Of a stretch of 64,000 nucleotides of DNA, positions 9,220-18,232 are shown piece after piece (the stretch's first letter is position 1; every line of letters starts with the position of its first letter). The position numbers and the translations under genes were made by a program. The stretch is taken from NCBI GenBank assembly GCA_017849455.1, contig JAFIGX010000006.1:1-64000 (forward strand), given 5' to 3'. The notes under the pieces were generated by a model, which was not told where the DNA came from, did not search any database, and was given only the letters and a program-made list of their open reading frames with translations. The DNA comes from Pseudobacter sp. (GTDB lineage: Bacteria > Bacteroidota > Bacteroidia > Chitinophagales > Chitinophagaceae).

Positions 9220-10461
9220 TTATTTGATGTTTCGGGGCCTTATAGCCACCACCAGGCAGGCATACAGGAAGAGCTCGGGAAGGATCTTATACCGGACGAT
9301 GGCTCCGGGGAATGGCACCGTATAACCAATGAAAATATAGAGCGATAAACCGGCGAGTAATAAGGCAGGTATGAGCGGCTGGTCCCAATTTCTTCTCCGG
9401 TCGGGCGATCTCCGGAAGAAACAATATGCTGCCAATCCCCAGAAAAGCAGGATATCCAGTGCCGACATCAATTGCAGTACGCCCCTGGCCTCCCAGGGCA
9501 GGGGCCTGAAAAAAGTATTGGCAACCGCCTGGGGTAATACCTTCACAAATGACGGCAGACTGGCATCCAGCCGGTCGAGCCTGAACCTCGTATTGCCATG
9601 CAGTTCCAGGTATTCCGCCTGCCTGGCAGCTACCATGGCCGGTCCCGAATAGCGGGCACTCAGTAGTGCCGAGCTGAAGAAGAGGATGATACCTATGCCA
9701 TAAATGGCCAGGTACCTGGTCCAGGTCTTTTGTGTATTCCTTTGGGCAAGATACCAGCCAGCCAATGCCGGCGCCATGCACAAGGCCACTGCATTGCGAA
9801 TGATCAACACGCCCGCGAAACCCAGCAATGCAAGGATGACCGCCTGCCGCCGGCGATCCAAAAGCCATTGCCGGAACTGGTATAACAACAAAGCCATAAA
9901 GAACAGCAGTAACCCATCTCCTCTGATACCGCTTAACCAGAAAACGGCAGGCGGGAAGAAAAATATCAATAAAAGGAACAGCTTTCTTTTTTCAGGAAAA
10001 GACTGTGTGAGCAGACTGAATAACCAATATTGCCCCCAGAAGCTGACAAAGCTGAAGTACACGATATTGATATAATAATTGCCTCCGCTGATGAAATTGA
10101 AAACGGCCATGGGCTTCGTGATCAGGGAGTATTCCCAGTTGCCCAGCAGGTCTTTTATGGCAGCACCCAGATTGTCGTTCCGGTTGAAATAAACCAAAGG
10201 GTTCAGGTCGTTGAAAAAGGCCCCAGGATTTTCAAGCAGTAGTTTCTGCTCGAGGAGGGAACTCCGGTTATAGTCCCAGGTATCATCCCCCCCATAATAA
10301 TGATAGAAAATATACCCGTACAGGCAACCGAAAATGACCTTCATGCCGAATGCTGCTGCCAGTTCCATGGTGGATAGCGCTGCAATTTTCCGGCGGACCA
10401 TGCGTTTTAAAAGCAGTACGGACAGGCCGGAGAGCAGTATGATGAGGAGTATAGCAGGCAT
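9220..10461 (-). CDS. Polytopic membrane protein, possibly of the envelope-polysaccharide/lipid-linked sugar type
   Basis: I do not recognise a defined family. The 413-aa protein has about ten hydrophobic segments, beginning with MPAILLIILLSGLSVLLL. A conserved-looking extracytoplasmic loop YYGGDDTWDYNRSS follows the second segment, and the short C-terminus is basic. The size, acidic D-D loop and topology recall EpsG- or GT-C-like polysaccharide proteins, but that is only resemblance. It is divergent from a GT4 glycosyltransferase gene (97 bp between starts), which makes a role in glycan assembly plausible. Confidence 0.75.
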   Translation of the reverse strand: MPAILLIILLSGLSVLLLKRMVRRKIAALSTMELAAAFGMKVIFGCLYGYIFYHYYGGDDTWDYNRSSLLEQKLLLENPGAFFNDLNPLVYFNRNDNLGAAIKDLLGNWEYSLITKPMAVFNFISGGNYYINIVYFSFVSFWGQYWLFSLLTQSFPEKRKLFLLLIFFFPPAVFWLSGIRGDGLLLFFMALLLYQFRQWLLDRRRQAVILALLGFAGVLIIRNAVALCMAPALAGWYLAQRNTQKTWTRYLAIYGIGIILFFSSALLSARYSGPAMVAARQAEYLELHGNTRFRLDRLDASLPSFVKVLPQAVANTFFRPLPWEARGVLQLMSALDILLFWGLAAYCFFRRSPDRRRNWDQPLIPALLLAGLSLYIFIGYTVPFPGAIVRYKILPELFLYACLVVAIRPRNIK

Positions 10462-10534
10462 GATGATTCGATCCTGAATGGGACCCGGTCAAAAATAAAA
10501 TAAATAATAACGGATGAATAAAGCAATGAAATTT

Positions 10535-10542
10535 TAATTTTG
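10535..10542 (+). promoter_or_regulatory. -7 box of the GT4 gene
   Basis: TAATTTTG matches TAnnTTTG exactly and lies 16 bp before the ATG at 10559, giving a leader of roughly 10 nt. No good TTTG stands at -33. Confidence 0.5.
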
Positions 10543-10558
10543 ACAGTAATCTCTCTAC

Positions 10559-11704
10559 ATGGCGGGTTTGACTAATCAAAATAAACTGATCGCCTTCGTA
10601 TCCAATAGTGCCTGGTCCGTATACAATTTCCGGCTGGATGTGATCCGTTGTCTGCTTTCAGAGGGATACCAGGTGATCGTGATAGCCCCGGACGACCAAT
10701 ACTCCCGGTTCCTCACACAATCCGGATGCCGCTTCATTCATATCGATTTCGACAATAAGACGGCCAATCCACTGAGCGATTGGCTGCTCTATCGCCGGCT
10801 GAAAAAATTATACAGGCAATACAGGCCCGATTTCATCTTCCACTATGTGGCCAAACCCAATATCTATGGCTCCATGGCCGCTGCGGCCGAAAAGATCCCT
10901 TCCGTGGCAGTGATCACCGGCCTCGGTTATCCTTTTGCCCAAAAGAACTGGTTATACTGGACCCTGAAACTCCTCTACAGGAAGGCCCTCAGGCATACCA
11001 ATGAAGTATGGTTCCTCAACAATGAGGATGCAAAGGTTTTCATCATGGAGAAGATCGTGAACATCGAAAAGGTGAAAGTATTGCCGGGAGAAGGAGTGAA
11101 TACCGATCATTTTTCACCTGACCATCAACGTGAGCCAGTGGAAAATGAAGTATTCACTTTCCTGATGAGCACCCGCCTCCTGAAAAGCAAAGGCATCAGC
11201 CTCTATGCCGATGCGGCCCGCATACTCAGGAAAAAAAATTACCAGGTGCGGTTCGAACTGATCGGTTTCTTCGAGACCCACCATCCCGATTCCATCACAC
11301 AGGAAGACCTTAACCGATGGGAACAGGAAGGACTGATCCATTATTGCGGATTCGCACGCGATGTACGCCCTTTCCTGCAGCGGGCCGACTGCTTCGTATT
11401 CCCTTCCTTCTACAATGAAGGCGTTCCCAGGTGCCTCATGGAAGCGGCCAGCATGGAACTGCCTATCATCACCTCCTTCAACCGTGGCTGCAAGGAAGTA
11501 GTGCTGAATAATTCAACCGGCTATATCTGCAAAATGCACGATCCCTTCGATCTGGCCGATAAAATGGAGAAAATGATCAACCTCCTGCCGGAAGACCGCG
11601 CCCGCATGGGAAAGAACGGCCGCTCACTCGTTATCAAGAAATTCAGCATGGAAAAAGTGCTCGATGAGTACGTAGGCACCCTCCAGTTCGACCTTCACGA
11701 TTGA
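10559..11704 (+). CDS. Glycosyltransferase family 4 (PglA/EPS type)
   Basis: A GT-B fold retaining sugar transferase of 381 aa, probably adding a sugar to an undecaprenyl-linked glycan on the cytoplasmic face. The N-terminal acceptor domain starts KLIAFVSNSAWSVYNFRLDV, which resembles the PglA/galactosaminyltransferase subgroup. The donor domain has STRLLKSKG and the E-x7-E-like motif EGVPRCLMEA (about residues 280-290). No lipid anchor or membrane helix is visible. Donor and acceptor cannot be told. It stands alone, divergent from the membrane protein gene and 93 bp ahead of purL. Confidence 0.9.
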   Translation: MAGLTNQNKLIAFVSNSAWSVYNFRLDVIRCLLSEGYQVIVIAPDDQYSRFLTQSGCRFIHIDFDNKTANPLSDWLLYRRLKKLYRQYRPDFIFHYVAKPNIYGSMAAAAEKIPSVAVITGLGYPFAQKNWLYWTLKLLYRKALRHTNEVWFLNNEDAKVFIMEKIVNIEKVKVLPGEGVNTDHFSPDHQREPVENEVFTFLMSTRLLKSKGISLYADAARILRKKNYQVRFELIGFFETHHPDSITQEDLNRWEQEGLIHYCGFARDVRPFLQRADCFVFPSFYNEGVPRCLMEAASMELPIITSFNRGCKEVVLNNSTGYICKMHDPFDLADKMEKMINLLPEDRARMGKNGRSLVIKKFSMEKVLDEYVGTLQFDLHD

Positions 11705-11738
11705 CATAAATTTATCAGCAAGATTGCACAGCCGTTCG

Positions 11739-11746
11739 TATTTTTG
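11739..11746 (+). promoter_or_regulatory. -7 box upstream of purL
   Basis: TATTTTTG matches TAnnTTTG and lies 51 bp before the purL ATG, so purL-hldD-proC probably has its own promoter. No clear -33 element at the usual distance. Confidence 0.5.
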
Positions 11747-11797
11747 CGCTTCCCCTGTTATTAATCGAATAATTAAACATAGGCACAAATAAAATTC

Positions 11798-14032
11798 ATG
11801 GAAATCACCACAAAAACGGCGCAGCAGCTCCGTCTCACAGAAGAGGAATTTGAATTGATCAAACAAAAGCTCGGCCGTACTCCCAACTTCAATGAACTTT
11901 GTGCATTCAGTGGTATGTGGAGTGAGCATTGCAGCTACAAGAATTCCATCAAATGGTTGAAGACATTGCCCCGTGAAGGAAAAAAAATGCTGGTGAAAGC
12001 CGGTGAGGAAAATGCCGGCCTGATGGACATCGGCGATGGATATGGTGTTGTCTTCAAGATCGAATCACATAATCACCCTTCAGCGATTGAACCTTTCCAG
12101 GGCGCCGCTACCGGTGTTGGCGGTATCCACCGCGATATTTTCACCATGGGAGCAAGGCCCGTTGCCTCTCTCAACTCGCTCCGTTTCGGCAACCTGGCCG
12201 AACCCAAGACCCAACACCTGCTGGCAGGCGTTGTGCATGGTATCGGCCACTATGGTAATTGCTTCGGCGTTCCCATTGTAGGTGGTGAGATCTATTTCGA
12301 ACAATGTTATCATACCAATCCACTCGTGAATGCCATGAGCGCCGGCATCGTGAAAAATGGTGAAACGGTTTCCGCCACCGCCTCAGGCACCGGTAACCCG
12401 GTTTTCTTTGTTGGCTCGGCCACCGGTAAGGACGGGATCGGCGGCGCTTCCTTTGCATCAGCCGATATCACTGAAGAGAGTACCGAAGAACTGCCCGCTG
12501 TACAGGTAGGCGATCCCTTCCAGGAAAAAAAACTGCTGGAAGCCTGTCTCGAAGTGATCAAAACCGGCGCTGTGGTGGGCATGCAGGACATGGGCGCTGC
12601 CGGCATCATCTGTTCCACATCCGAAATGAGCGCCAAAGGTGGCGTAGGCATGCGGATCGATCTCGACAAAGTTCCAACGCGCCAGAAAAATATGAAGGCC
12701 TGGGAACTGCTGCTCAGCGAAAGCCAGGAGAGAATGCTGATGGTGGTGGAAAAAGGAAAAGAAGCACTCGTTACGAAAGTGTTCGATAAATGGGACCTTC
12801 CCTGTGCCGAGATCGGGGAGGTCACCGACGATGGTATCCTCCGTTTTTATATGCATGGAGAGCTCGAAGCCGAGCTCCCTGCCAATGATCTCGTGCTCGG
12901 AGGCGGTGCTCCACAATATACACGCGAATACAAGGAGCCGGCCTATCTCGCCAGAGTAAAGGCATTCGATCCTGAAAGCATCCCTGTTCCCGATGATCTG
13001 AAAGGGATTGCCGAACAATTGATCACCGTTCCCAATATCGCTTCCAAGAGATGGATCTACGTGCAATATGATAGCATGGTAGGCACCGGCAATGCATCTA
13101 CCAATGCTCCCAGCGACGCTGCCGTGGTGGTCGCGAAGCCTACCAATAAAGGACTGGCGCTTACCACCGATTGCAACAGTCGTTATGTATTCGCCGATCC
13201 CTACAAAGGGGCCATGATCGCCGTGGCCGAAGCTGCAAGAAATATCGTGTGTAGTGGTGGACAACCCCTCGGTATTACCAACTGTCTCAATTTCGGCAAC
13301 CCTTACGATCCTGAAGTGTATTACCAGTTTGTACATGCCATCAAAGGAATGGGCGATGCATGCCGCAAATTCGATACGCCGGTCACGGGGGGCAATGTGA
13401 GCTTTTACAATCAGAACCCTGAAGGGCCTGTATACCCGACGCCAACGATCGGGATGGTGGGCCTGCTCGATGATGTAAAGAAAAAAATGACACTCGATTT
13501 CAAAGCTATCGACGACCTCATCTTCCTCATAGGCAGGAGCAGTGCCGATATCAATTCATCGGAATACCTGAACAAAGTACATGGGGTGGAATATAGTCCG
13601 GCCCCGCAATTCGATATCGATGTTGAATTGGAATTGCAACAGAAGATCGCGCAACTGGTACAGGCAGGTGTGATCGAATCGGCCCATGATGTGAGTGAAG
13701 GCGGCCTGTTCACTACTCTCATCGAATCCTGCTTCAACAGGGACCTGGGGATCGATGTGGTGGCGTCCGATAGCAATATCCGAAAAGACGGTTTCTGGTT
13801 CGGGGAGGCGCAGAGCAGGGTAGTGGTGAGCGTGAAACCCGCACAGGCAGCCGCATTCAGGAAACTGATCGGCAATCATCCTTGCGAAGAGCTGGGCGTT
13901 GTGACCAATGGTACCGTGGAAGTGGACGGGATGAACTGGGGCACCACGTTCCAGTGGAAAGAAAAATACGACAATGCGATCCATAACCTGCTGGCCAGTC
14001 ATGAATCGGAACATGCGATGAGCGCATTGTAG
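11798..14032 (+). CDS. purL: Phosphoribosylformylglycinamidine synthase subunit PurL
   Basis: Synthetase subunit of the fourth step of purine synthesis, turning FGAR into FGAM with ATP and ammonia. At 744 aa it is the short PurL type, which needs separate PurS and PurQ proteins; neither is in this window. The FNELCAFSGMWSEHCSYKNS motif near residue 40, the FKIESHNHPSAIEPFQGA ATP/FGAR loop near 90 and the VTGGNVSFYNQNPEG motif in the second half are diagnostic. hldD follows after 34 bp and proC 10 bp later, so the three may form one transcript despite unrelated pathways. Confidence 0.97.
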   Translation: MEITTKTAQQLRLTEEEFELIKQKLGRTPNFNELCAFSGMWSEHCSYKNSIKWLKTLPREGKKMLVKAGEENAGLMDIGDGYGVVFKIESHNHPSAIEPFQGAATGVGGIHRDIFTMGARPVASLNSLRFGNLAEPKTQHLLAGVVHGIGHYGNCFGVPIVGGEIYFEQCYHTNPLVNAMSAGIVKNGETVSATASGTGNPVFFVGSATGKDGIGGASFASADITEESTEELPAVQVGDPFQEKKLLEACLEVIKTGAVVGMQDMGAAGIICSTSEMSAKGGVGMRIDLDKVPTRQKNMKAWELLLSESQERMLMVVEKGKEALVTKVFDKWDLPCAEIGEVTDDGILRFYMHGELEAELPANDLVLGGGAPQYTREYKEPAYLARVKAFDPESIPVPDDLKGIAEQLITVPNIASKRWIYVQYDSMVGTGNASTNAPSDAAVVVAKPTNKGLALTTDCNSRYVFADPYKGAMIAVAEAARNIVCSGGQPLGITNCLNFGNPYDPEVYYQFVHAIKGMGDACRKFDTPVTGGNVSFYNQNPEGPVYPTPTIGMVGLLDDVKKKMTLDFKAIDDLIFLIGRSSADINSSEYLNKVHGVEYSPAPQFDIDVELELQQKIAQLVQAGVIESAHDVSEGGLFTTLIESCFNRDLGIDVVASDSNIRKDGFWFGEAQSRVVVSVKPAQAAAFRKLIGNHPCEELGVVTNGTVEVDGMNWGTTFQWKEKYDNAIHNLLASHESEHAMSAL

Positions 14033-14066
14033 TGGAACATCAAATCATCACTGAACCAATCGATCT

Positions 14067-15059
14067 ATGAATAGAGATGCTACAATTGTGGTTACCGGTG
14101 CTGCCGGTTTTATCGGCAGTTGCCTGGTAGGATTTCTGAATGAGAACGGATATGAGAACCTGGTGCTCGTTGATGAATTCCACCGGCACGATAAAGTCCA
14201 TAATCTGGATGGCAAGTCGTTCCGCGAAAAAGTGGAAAGAGAACATTTTTTCGAATGGCTTCAACAGAAACCACCGGTCGATTTCATATTCCATCTGGGG
14301 GCCAGAACAGATACCACTGAATTCGATTATTCCATTCATCAGCATCTCAACGTGGACTATTCCCGGAAGGTGTGGCAATATTGCGTACGACAAAATGTGC
14401 CGCTTGTCTATGCTTCTTCTGCAGCCACCTACGGCGCGGGAGAGTTCGGGTATAATGATGATCATGAACTGCCTTATAAATTGAAACCACTCAACGCTTA
14501 CGGTGTTTCGAAGAATGAGTTCGATAAATGGGCGCTGAAAGAAACCAAATACCCGCCTTTCTGGGCCGGATTGAAGTTCTTCAATGTTTATGGCCCCAAT
14601 GAATACCATAAAGGCCGCATGGCCAGCATCATCTGGCATGCTTTCAACCAGATAAAGGAGAATGGTGATGTGAAATTATTCAGGTCTCATCGCCCTGATT
14701 ACGAGGATGGTCACCAGATGCGTGATTTCATTTATGTGAAAGACCTGCTCAAAGTATGTTACTGGCTGATGGAACAATGGTCGGCTGGTTCTCCGGTGGA
14801 GAATGGACTGTACAACCTGGGTACCGGCACTGCCCGGACTGTTGAAGACCTGGCAAAAGCCACTTTCGCCGGGATCGACAGGCATGCCAGGATCGAGTTC
14901 ATCGATATGCCTGAAGATATCCGTGATAAATACCAGTATTTCACGGAAGCCAATATGAGCAAACTGAAGAAAGCCGGCTATACTGATACATTCTATTCAC
15001 TGGAAGATGGGGTAGATGATTATGTGAGGAACTATTTGTCAACCGGGGATTACTATTAA
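14067..15059 (+). CDS. hldD: ADP-L-glycero-D-manno-heptose 6-epimerase
   Basis: Converts ADP-D-glycero- to ADP-L-glycero-D-manno-heptose for the LPS inner core or other heptose-bearing glycans. This is an extended short-chain dehydrogenase of 330 aa with the NADP-binding motif VTGAAGFIGS at residues 10-19, the SSAATYG catalytic Ser region, and YGVSKNEFDKW carrying the Tyr-x3-Lys pair. The KFFNVYGPNEYHKGRMAS segment is characteristic of HldD rather than GalE. It sits 34 bp after purL. Confidence 0.93.
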   Translation: MNRDATIVVTGAAGFIGSCLVGFLNENGYENLVLVDEFHRHDKVHNLDGKSFREKVEREHFFEWLQQKPPVDFIFHLGARTDTTEFDYSIHQHLNVDYSRKVWQYCVRQNVPLVYASSAATYGAGEFGYNDDHELPYKLKPLNAYGVSKNEFDKWALKETKYPPFWAGLKFFNVYGPNEYHKGRMASIIWHAFNQIKENGDVKLFRSHRPDYEDGHQMRDFIYVKDLLKVCYWLMEQWSAGSPVENGLYNLGTGTARTVEDLAKATFAGIDRHARIEFIDMPEDIRDKYQYFTEANMSKLKKAGYTDTFYSLEDGVDDYVRNYLSTGDYY

Positions 15060-15069
15060 ACGCTTTGTT

Positions 15070-15867
15070 ATGAATAAGAAGATCGCCATCATTGGCGGGG
15101 GAAATTTAGGTACTGCCATTGCAGAGGGGCTGATCAACAGTGGATTTTCTCTTCCAGAACATATCCTTATCACCAAACGCACGATCAGGACCCTTCAATC
15201 CCTCCAGGAAAAAGGAGTGCTTGTCAGTGATAATAATGAAGAAGCTGTACATTTTGCGGACCTCGTGATCCTTGCCGTAAAACCCTTCCAGGTGGAGGAC
15301 TTGCTTCAAAAGCTCGGTGCTGCGTTCAACCCCGACCGTCATGTGCTGGTATCTGTAGTAACAGGTATTTCCATCGATCATATTTTACAGGCCCTTGGCA
15401 ATAAGATCGCCGTGATCCGTGCCATGCCCAATACCGCTATTGCCATCCAGGAAAGCATGACCTGCCTCTCCGCACATGGAGTGAGCCGGGACCAGGTAAG
15501 GTATGTGGAAGACCTGTTCAACCAACTGGGCAGGGTGGTATGGATCGATGAAAAGCTGATGGATGCCGCCACCGTGCTGGGAGCGTGTGGCACTGCCTAT
15601 GCCATGCGGTATATCAGGGCCAATATCCAGGGAGGGATCCAGATCGGGTTCGATGCGGCCACCGCCAGCCTCATCGCTGCGCAAACTGTAAAAGGAGCCG
15701 CGGAATTATTGCTGAAAAAAGGCGCTCACCCGGAGCAGGAGATCGACAAAGTGACCACGCCCAAAGGCTGTACCATCGCCGGGCTGAATGAAATGGAACA
15801 CCAGGGCTTCAGTTCTTCGCTGATCAAAGGGATAGTGGCCAGCTATGATAAGATCGCCAAGGACTGA
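15070..15867 (+). CDS. proC: Pyrroline-5-carboxylate reductase
   Basis: Last step of proline synthesis, reducing 1-pyrroline-5-carboxylate with NAD(P)H. The 265-aa protein starts with the Rossmann motif IAIIGGGNLGTAIAEGL. It has VIRAMPNTAI, the proline-site segment typical of ProC, and a C-terminal helical dimer domain with KGAAELLLKKGAHPE and TTPKGCTIAGLNEME. It lies 10 bp downstream of hldD. Proline dehydrogenase, the opposite pathway, begins at 63614. Confidence 0.96.
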   Translation: MNKKIAIIGGGNLGTAIAEGLINSGFSLPEHILITKRTIRTLQSLQEKGVLVSDNNEEAVHFADLVILAVKPFQVEDLLQKLGAAFNPDRHVLVSVVTGISIDHILQALGNKIAVIRAMPNTAIAIQESMTCLSAHGVSRDQVRYVEDLFNQLGRVVWIDEKLMDAATVLGACGTAYAMRYIRANIQGGIQIGFDAATASLIAAQTVKGAAELLLKKGAHPEQEIDKVTTPKGCTIAGLNEMEHQGFSSSLIKGIVASYDKIAKD

Positions 15868-15975
15868 CAGGAGACCCTCGTAGCTTTACGGATATTCCAC
15901 AGTAAATTCCCATCCATTGTCATAAAATAAATGACCTGCCGATTCGTTCTTATAGACCAAGATTCCTCTAAATCT

Positions 15976-16146
15976 ATGAAAACCGAAAGGATCAGTCTCT
16001 TTATTCTGGCCATAGAGATCGTTGCCATCACTTATTTACATGCTTCCAGGAACCATCCCACGGCTGGGAACAAGGGTCCGCTCCATGTGAAGTCCCTGGC
16101 CCCGGCGCCCATCAATCCCCACCTGAGTTTCATCGATTTCAGGTAA
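15976..16146 (+). CDS. Possible small membrane-anchored protein, 56 aa
   Basis: An open frame starting MKTERISLFILAIEIVAITY has one hydrophobic N-terminal segment (about residues 6-22) and a Pro/His-rich tail, APAPINPHLSFIDFR. No family is recognised and no -7 box precedes it closely. It fills the gap after proC, which otherwise contains no gene. It may be real or chance. Confidence 0.3.
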   Translation: MKTERISLFILAIEIVAITYLHASRNHPTAGNKGPLHVKSLAPAPINPHLSFIDFR

Positions 16147-16416
16147 CCGCTTTCCCCAAATTATCCCCATCGCCAAGGGAATTTTTTCCGCTTGGAGATT
16201 TAGTGTACCTTTGCATGACCTCCCGGAATTATTCTTCATATTTGATTTCCGCTGGTCAAAATGGGATTGGGTTAGTCAATCTAAGACAAAAAAAAGTTAG
16301 ACCAAAAGATGTGGACGTCGGACGACACGATGTGGAGATTTTCTTTTTTTATGCCTGTCCTATTTCGCCATAACTAATCTGAATACTATTATTATAAACT
16401 GATTAACCATAAGACT
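16147..16416 (+). promoter_or_regulatory. pyrG promoter and long 5' leader
   Basis: TACCTTTG at 16206-16213 is a perfect -7 box. Transcription from near 16219 would give a leader of nearly 200 nt, unusually long for this window. The leader contains a short GC-rich segment (16313-16335) followed by TTTTCTTTTTTT (16339-16350), which could act as a terminator or attenuator before pyrG. The hairpin is weak by eye. Confidence 0.45.
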
Positions 16417-18066
16417 ATGGCCAAGTATATTTTTGTTACCGGCGGCGTAACTTCTTCATTGGGCAAAGGGATCATTGCAGCTTCGTTGGCAAAACTGTTG
16501 CAGGCAAGAGGGATGCGTGTTACCATCCAGAAATTCGATCCCTATATCAATGTAGACCCCGGTACGCTCAATCCCTATGAACATGGAGAATGTTATGTAA
16601 CCGAAGACGGTGCAGAAACGGACCTCGACCTTGGCCACTACGAACGCTTTCTCAATATCTTCACTTCACAATCGAACAACGTTACCACCGGTCGTATTTA
16701 CCAGACCGTTATCAATAAGGAAAGGGAAGGGGCTTACCTGGGCAAGACCGTTCAGGTAGTGCCGCATATCACGGACGAGATCAAACGAAGGATGTTATTG
16801 CTCGGCCAGAACAATGAATTCGATATCATCATCACCGAAATAGGCGGAACGGTAGGCGACATCGAGAGCCTGCCCTTCATCGAAGCGCTCCGCCAGTTGC
16901 AGTGGGAACTGCCCGAAGAAGATACCGTGGTAGTGCACCTCACGCTGATCCCCTACCTGAAAGCTGCCAAAGAACTGAAAACAAAACCGACCCAGCACAG
17001 CGTGAAAATGCTGAGCCAGGAAGGCGTTCACCCGGATATCATCGTGTGCCGCACGGAAAAGCCATTGGGGCCCGAACTCCGCCGGAAGATCGCCCTCTTC
17101 TGCAATGTGAAGCAGGAAGCAGTGATAGAAGCGGCTGATGCGCCTACCATCTATGAAGTGCCATTGGCCATGATGCGCGAGAAGCTCGACCTGATCTGTA
17201 TGAAAAAGCTCAACATCACGCAATTCAACGAGCCCGACCTGCATCGCTGGAAGGAATTCCTCGATAAACTGAAATATCCCAAGAGCCAGGTCACCATTGG
17301 CCTGATCGGTAAATACATCGAATTGCAGGATGCGTATAAATCGATCCTGGAAGCCTTTGTACATGCAGGGGCCATCAATGAATGCAAGGTGCAGGTAGTG
17401 AATGTGCACAGCGAATTCATTACAGCCGACAATGTAGGCGAAAAACTGGCCAATCTCGACGGCCTGCTCGTAGCGCCTGGCTTCGGCCTTCGCGGCGTGG
17501 AAGGGAAGGTGATCGCCGTAAAATATGCACGCGAGAATAACCTGCCATTCTTCGGGATATGCCTGGGCATGCAAATGTCGGTGATCGAATATGCACGCGA
17601 TATCCTCGGACTGAAAGAAGCCCATTCCACTGAAATGAATCCCGATACGCCCGACCCGGTGATCGATCTCATGGAGGAGCAAAAAAATATTACTGCCAAG
17701 GGCGGCACCATGCGGCTGGGAGCCTATGCCTGCCAGATCAAGGAAGGAACTCTGGCCCACCGCGCTTATGGTAAAACAATGATCAGCGAACGCCACCGCC
17801 ATCGCTGGGAGTTCAATAATAAATACCTGGCAAAATTCGAGGAAGCCGGGATGATAGCCAGTGGTAAGAACCCGGAAAGCGGCCTCGTGGAGATCGTTGA
17901 GCTGCCTGCACATCCCTTCTTCATCGGCGTTCAATACCACCCGGAACTGAAAAGCACCGTGGAGAACCCACACCCGCTTTTTGTACATTTCATCAAAGCG
18001 GCCAAAGACTATACGGAACAGAAAAATGCAGTAAAAAACCCTTTATTGCAAAGTGAAATGATCTGA
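16417..18066 (+). CDS. pyrG: CTP synthase
   Basis: Aminates UTP to CTP using glutamine and ATP. The 549-aa protein has the N-terminal amidoligase domain, starting [19 protein letters not shown] (P-loop-like), and a C-terminal class I glutamine amidotransferase domain. The nucleophile Cys is in [11 protein letters not shown] and the His-x-Glu pair is in YHPELKS. Length and domain order are normal. It is preceded by a long leader with its own promoter and followed by yidC under another promoter. Confidence 0.98.
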   Translation: MAKYIFVTGGVTSSLGKGIIAASLAKLLQARGMRVTIQKFDPYINVDPGTLNPYEHGECYVTEDGAETDLDLGHYERFLNIFTSQSNNVTTGRIYQTVINKEREGAYLGKTVQVVPHITDEIKRRMLLLGQNNEFDIIITEIGGTVGDIESLPFIEALRQLQWELPEEDTVVVHLTLIPYLKAAKELKTKPTQHSVKMLSQEGVHPDIIVCRTEKPLGPELRRKIALFCNVKQEAVIEAADAPTIYEVPLAMMREKLDLICMKKLNITQFNEPDLHRWKEFLDKLKYPKSQVTIGLIGKYIELQDAYKSILEAFVHAGAINECKVQVVNVHSEFITADNVGEKLANLDGLLVAPGFGLRGVEGKVIAVKYARENNLPFFGICLGMQMSVIEYARDILGLKEAHSTEMNPDTPDPVIDLMEEQKNITAKGGTMRLGAYACQIKEGTLAHRAYGKTMISERHRHRWEFNNKYLAKFEEAGMIASGKNPESGLVEIVELPAHPFFIGVQYHPELKSTVENPHPLFVHFIKAAKDYTEQKNAVKNPLLQSEMI

Positions 18067-18160
18067 TACAGGCTGGTGACCACCGGTTTATCTTCTTCAC
18101 TGAATAATGTATCAAAAAGACATTCTGCGCGACTAATGGACGGACGGAGAGTTCACCGGG

Positions 18161-18190
18161 CCACCTTCGCTAAAGCTTCGGCGGCCAAGG
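18161..18190. repeat. Short dispersed hairpin motif, copy 1
   Basis: The core CGCTAAAGCTTCGGCGG recurs almost unchanged at 44081-44098 (TGCTAAAAGCTTCGGCGG) and, inverted, at 42393-42409. All three copies are intergenic. This copy lies 11-40 bp upstream of the yidC -7 box. Confidence 0.6.
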
Positions 18191-18200
18191 CAGAAACCCC

Positions 18201-18208
18201 TATCTTTG
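18201..18208 (+). promoter_or_regulatory. -7 box upstream of yidC
   Basis: TATCTTTG matches TAnnTTTG, 25 bp before the yidC ATG. Confidence 0.6.
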
Positions 18209-18232
18209 CACCTCCTATAAATTTTAAGCATA

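Noticed and set aside
12458..13336. 292-aa minus-strand open frame opposite purL
   Set aside because: Lies wholly inside purL on the other strand, has no family motif and a composition typical of an antisense shadow of a codon-biased gene.
16795..17988. 397-aa minus-strand open frame opposite pyrG
   Set aside because: Antisense to a certain gene; His/Phe-rich translation without domains.
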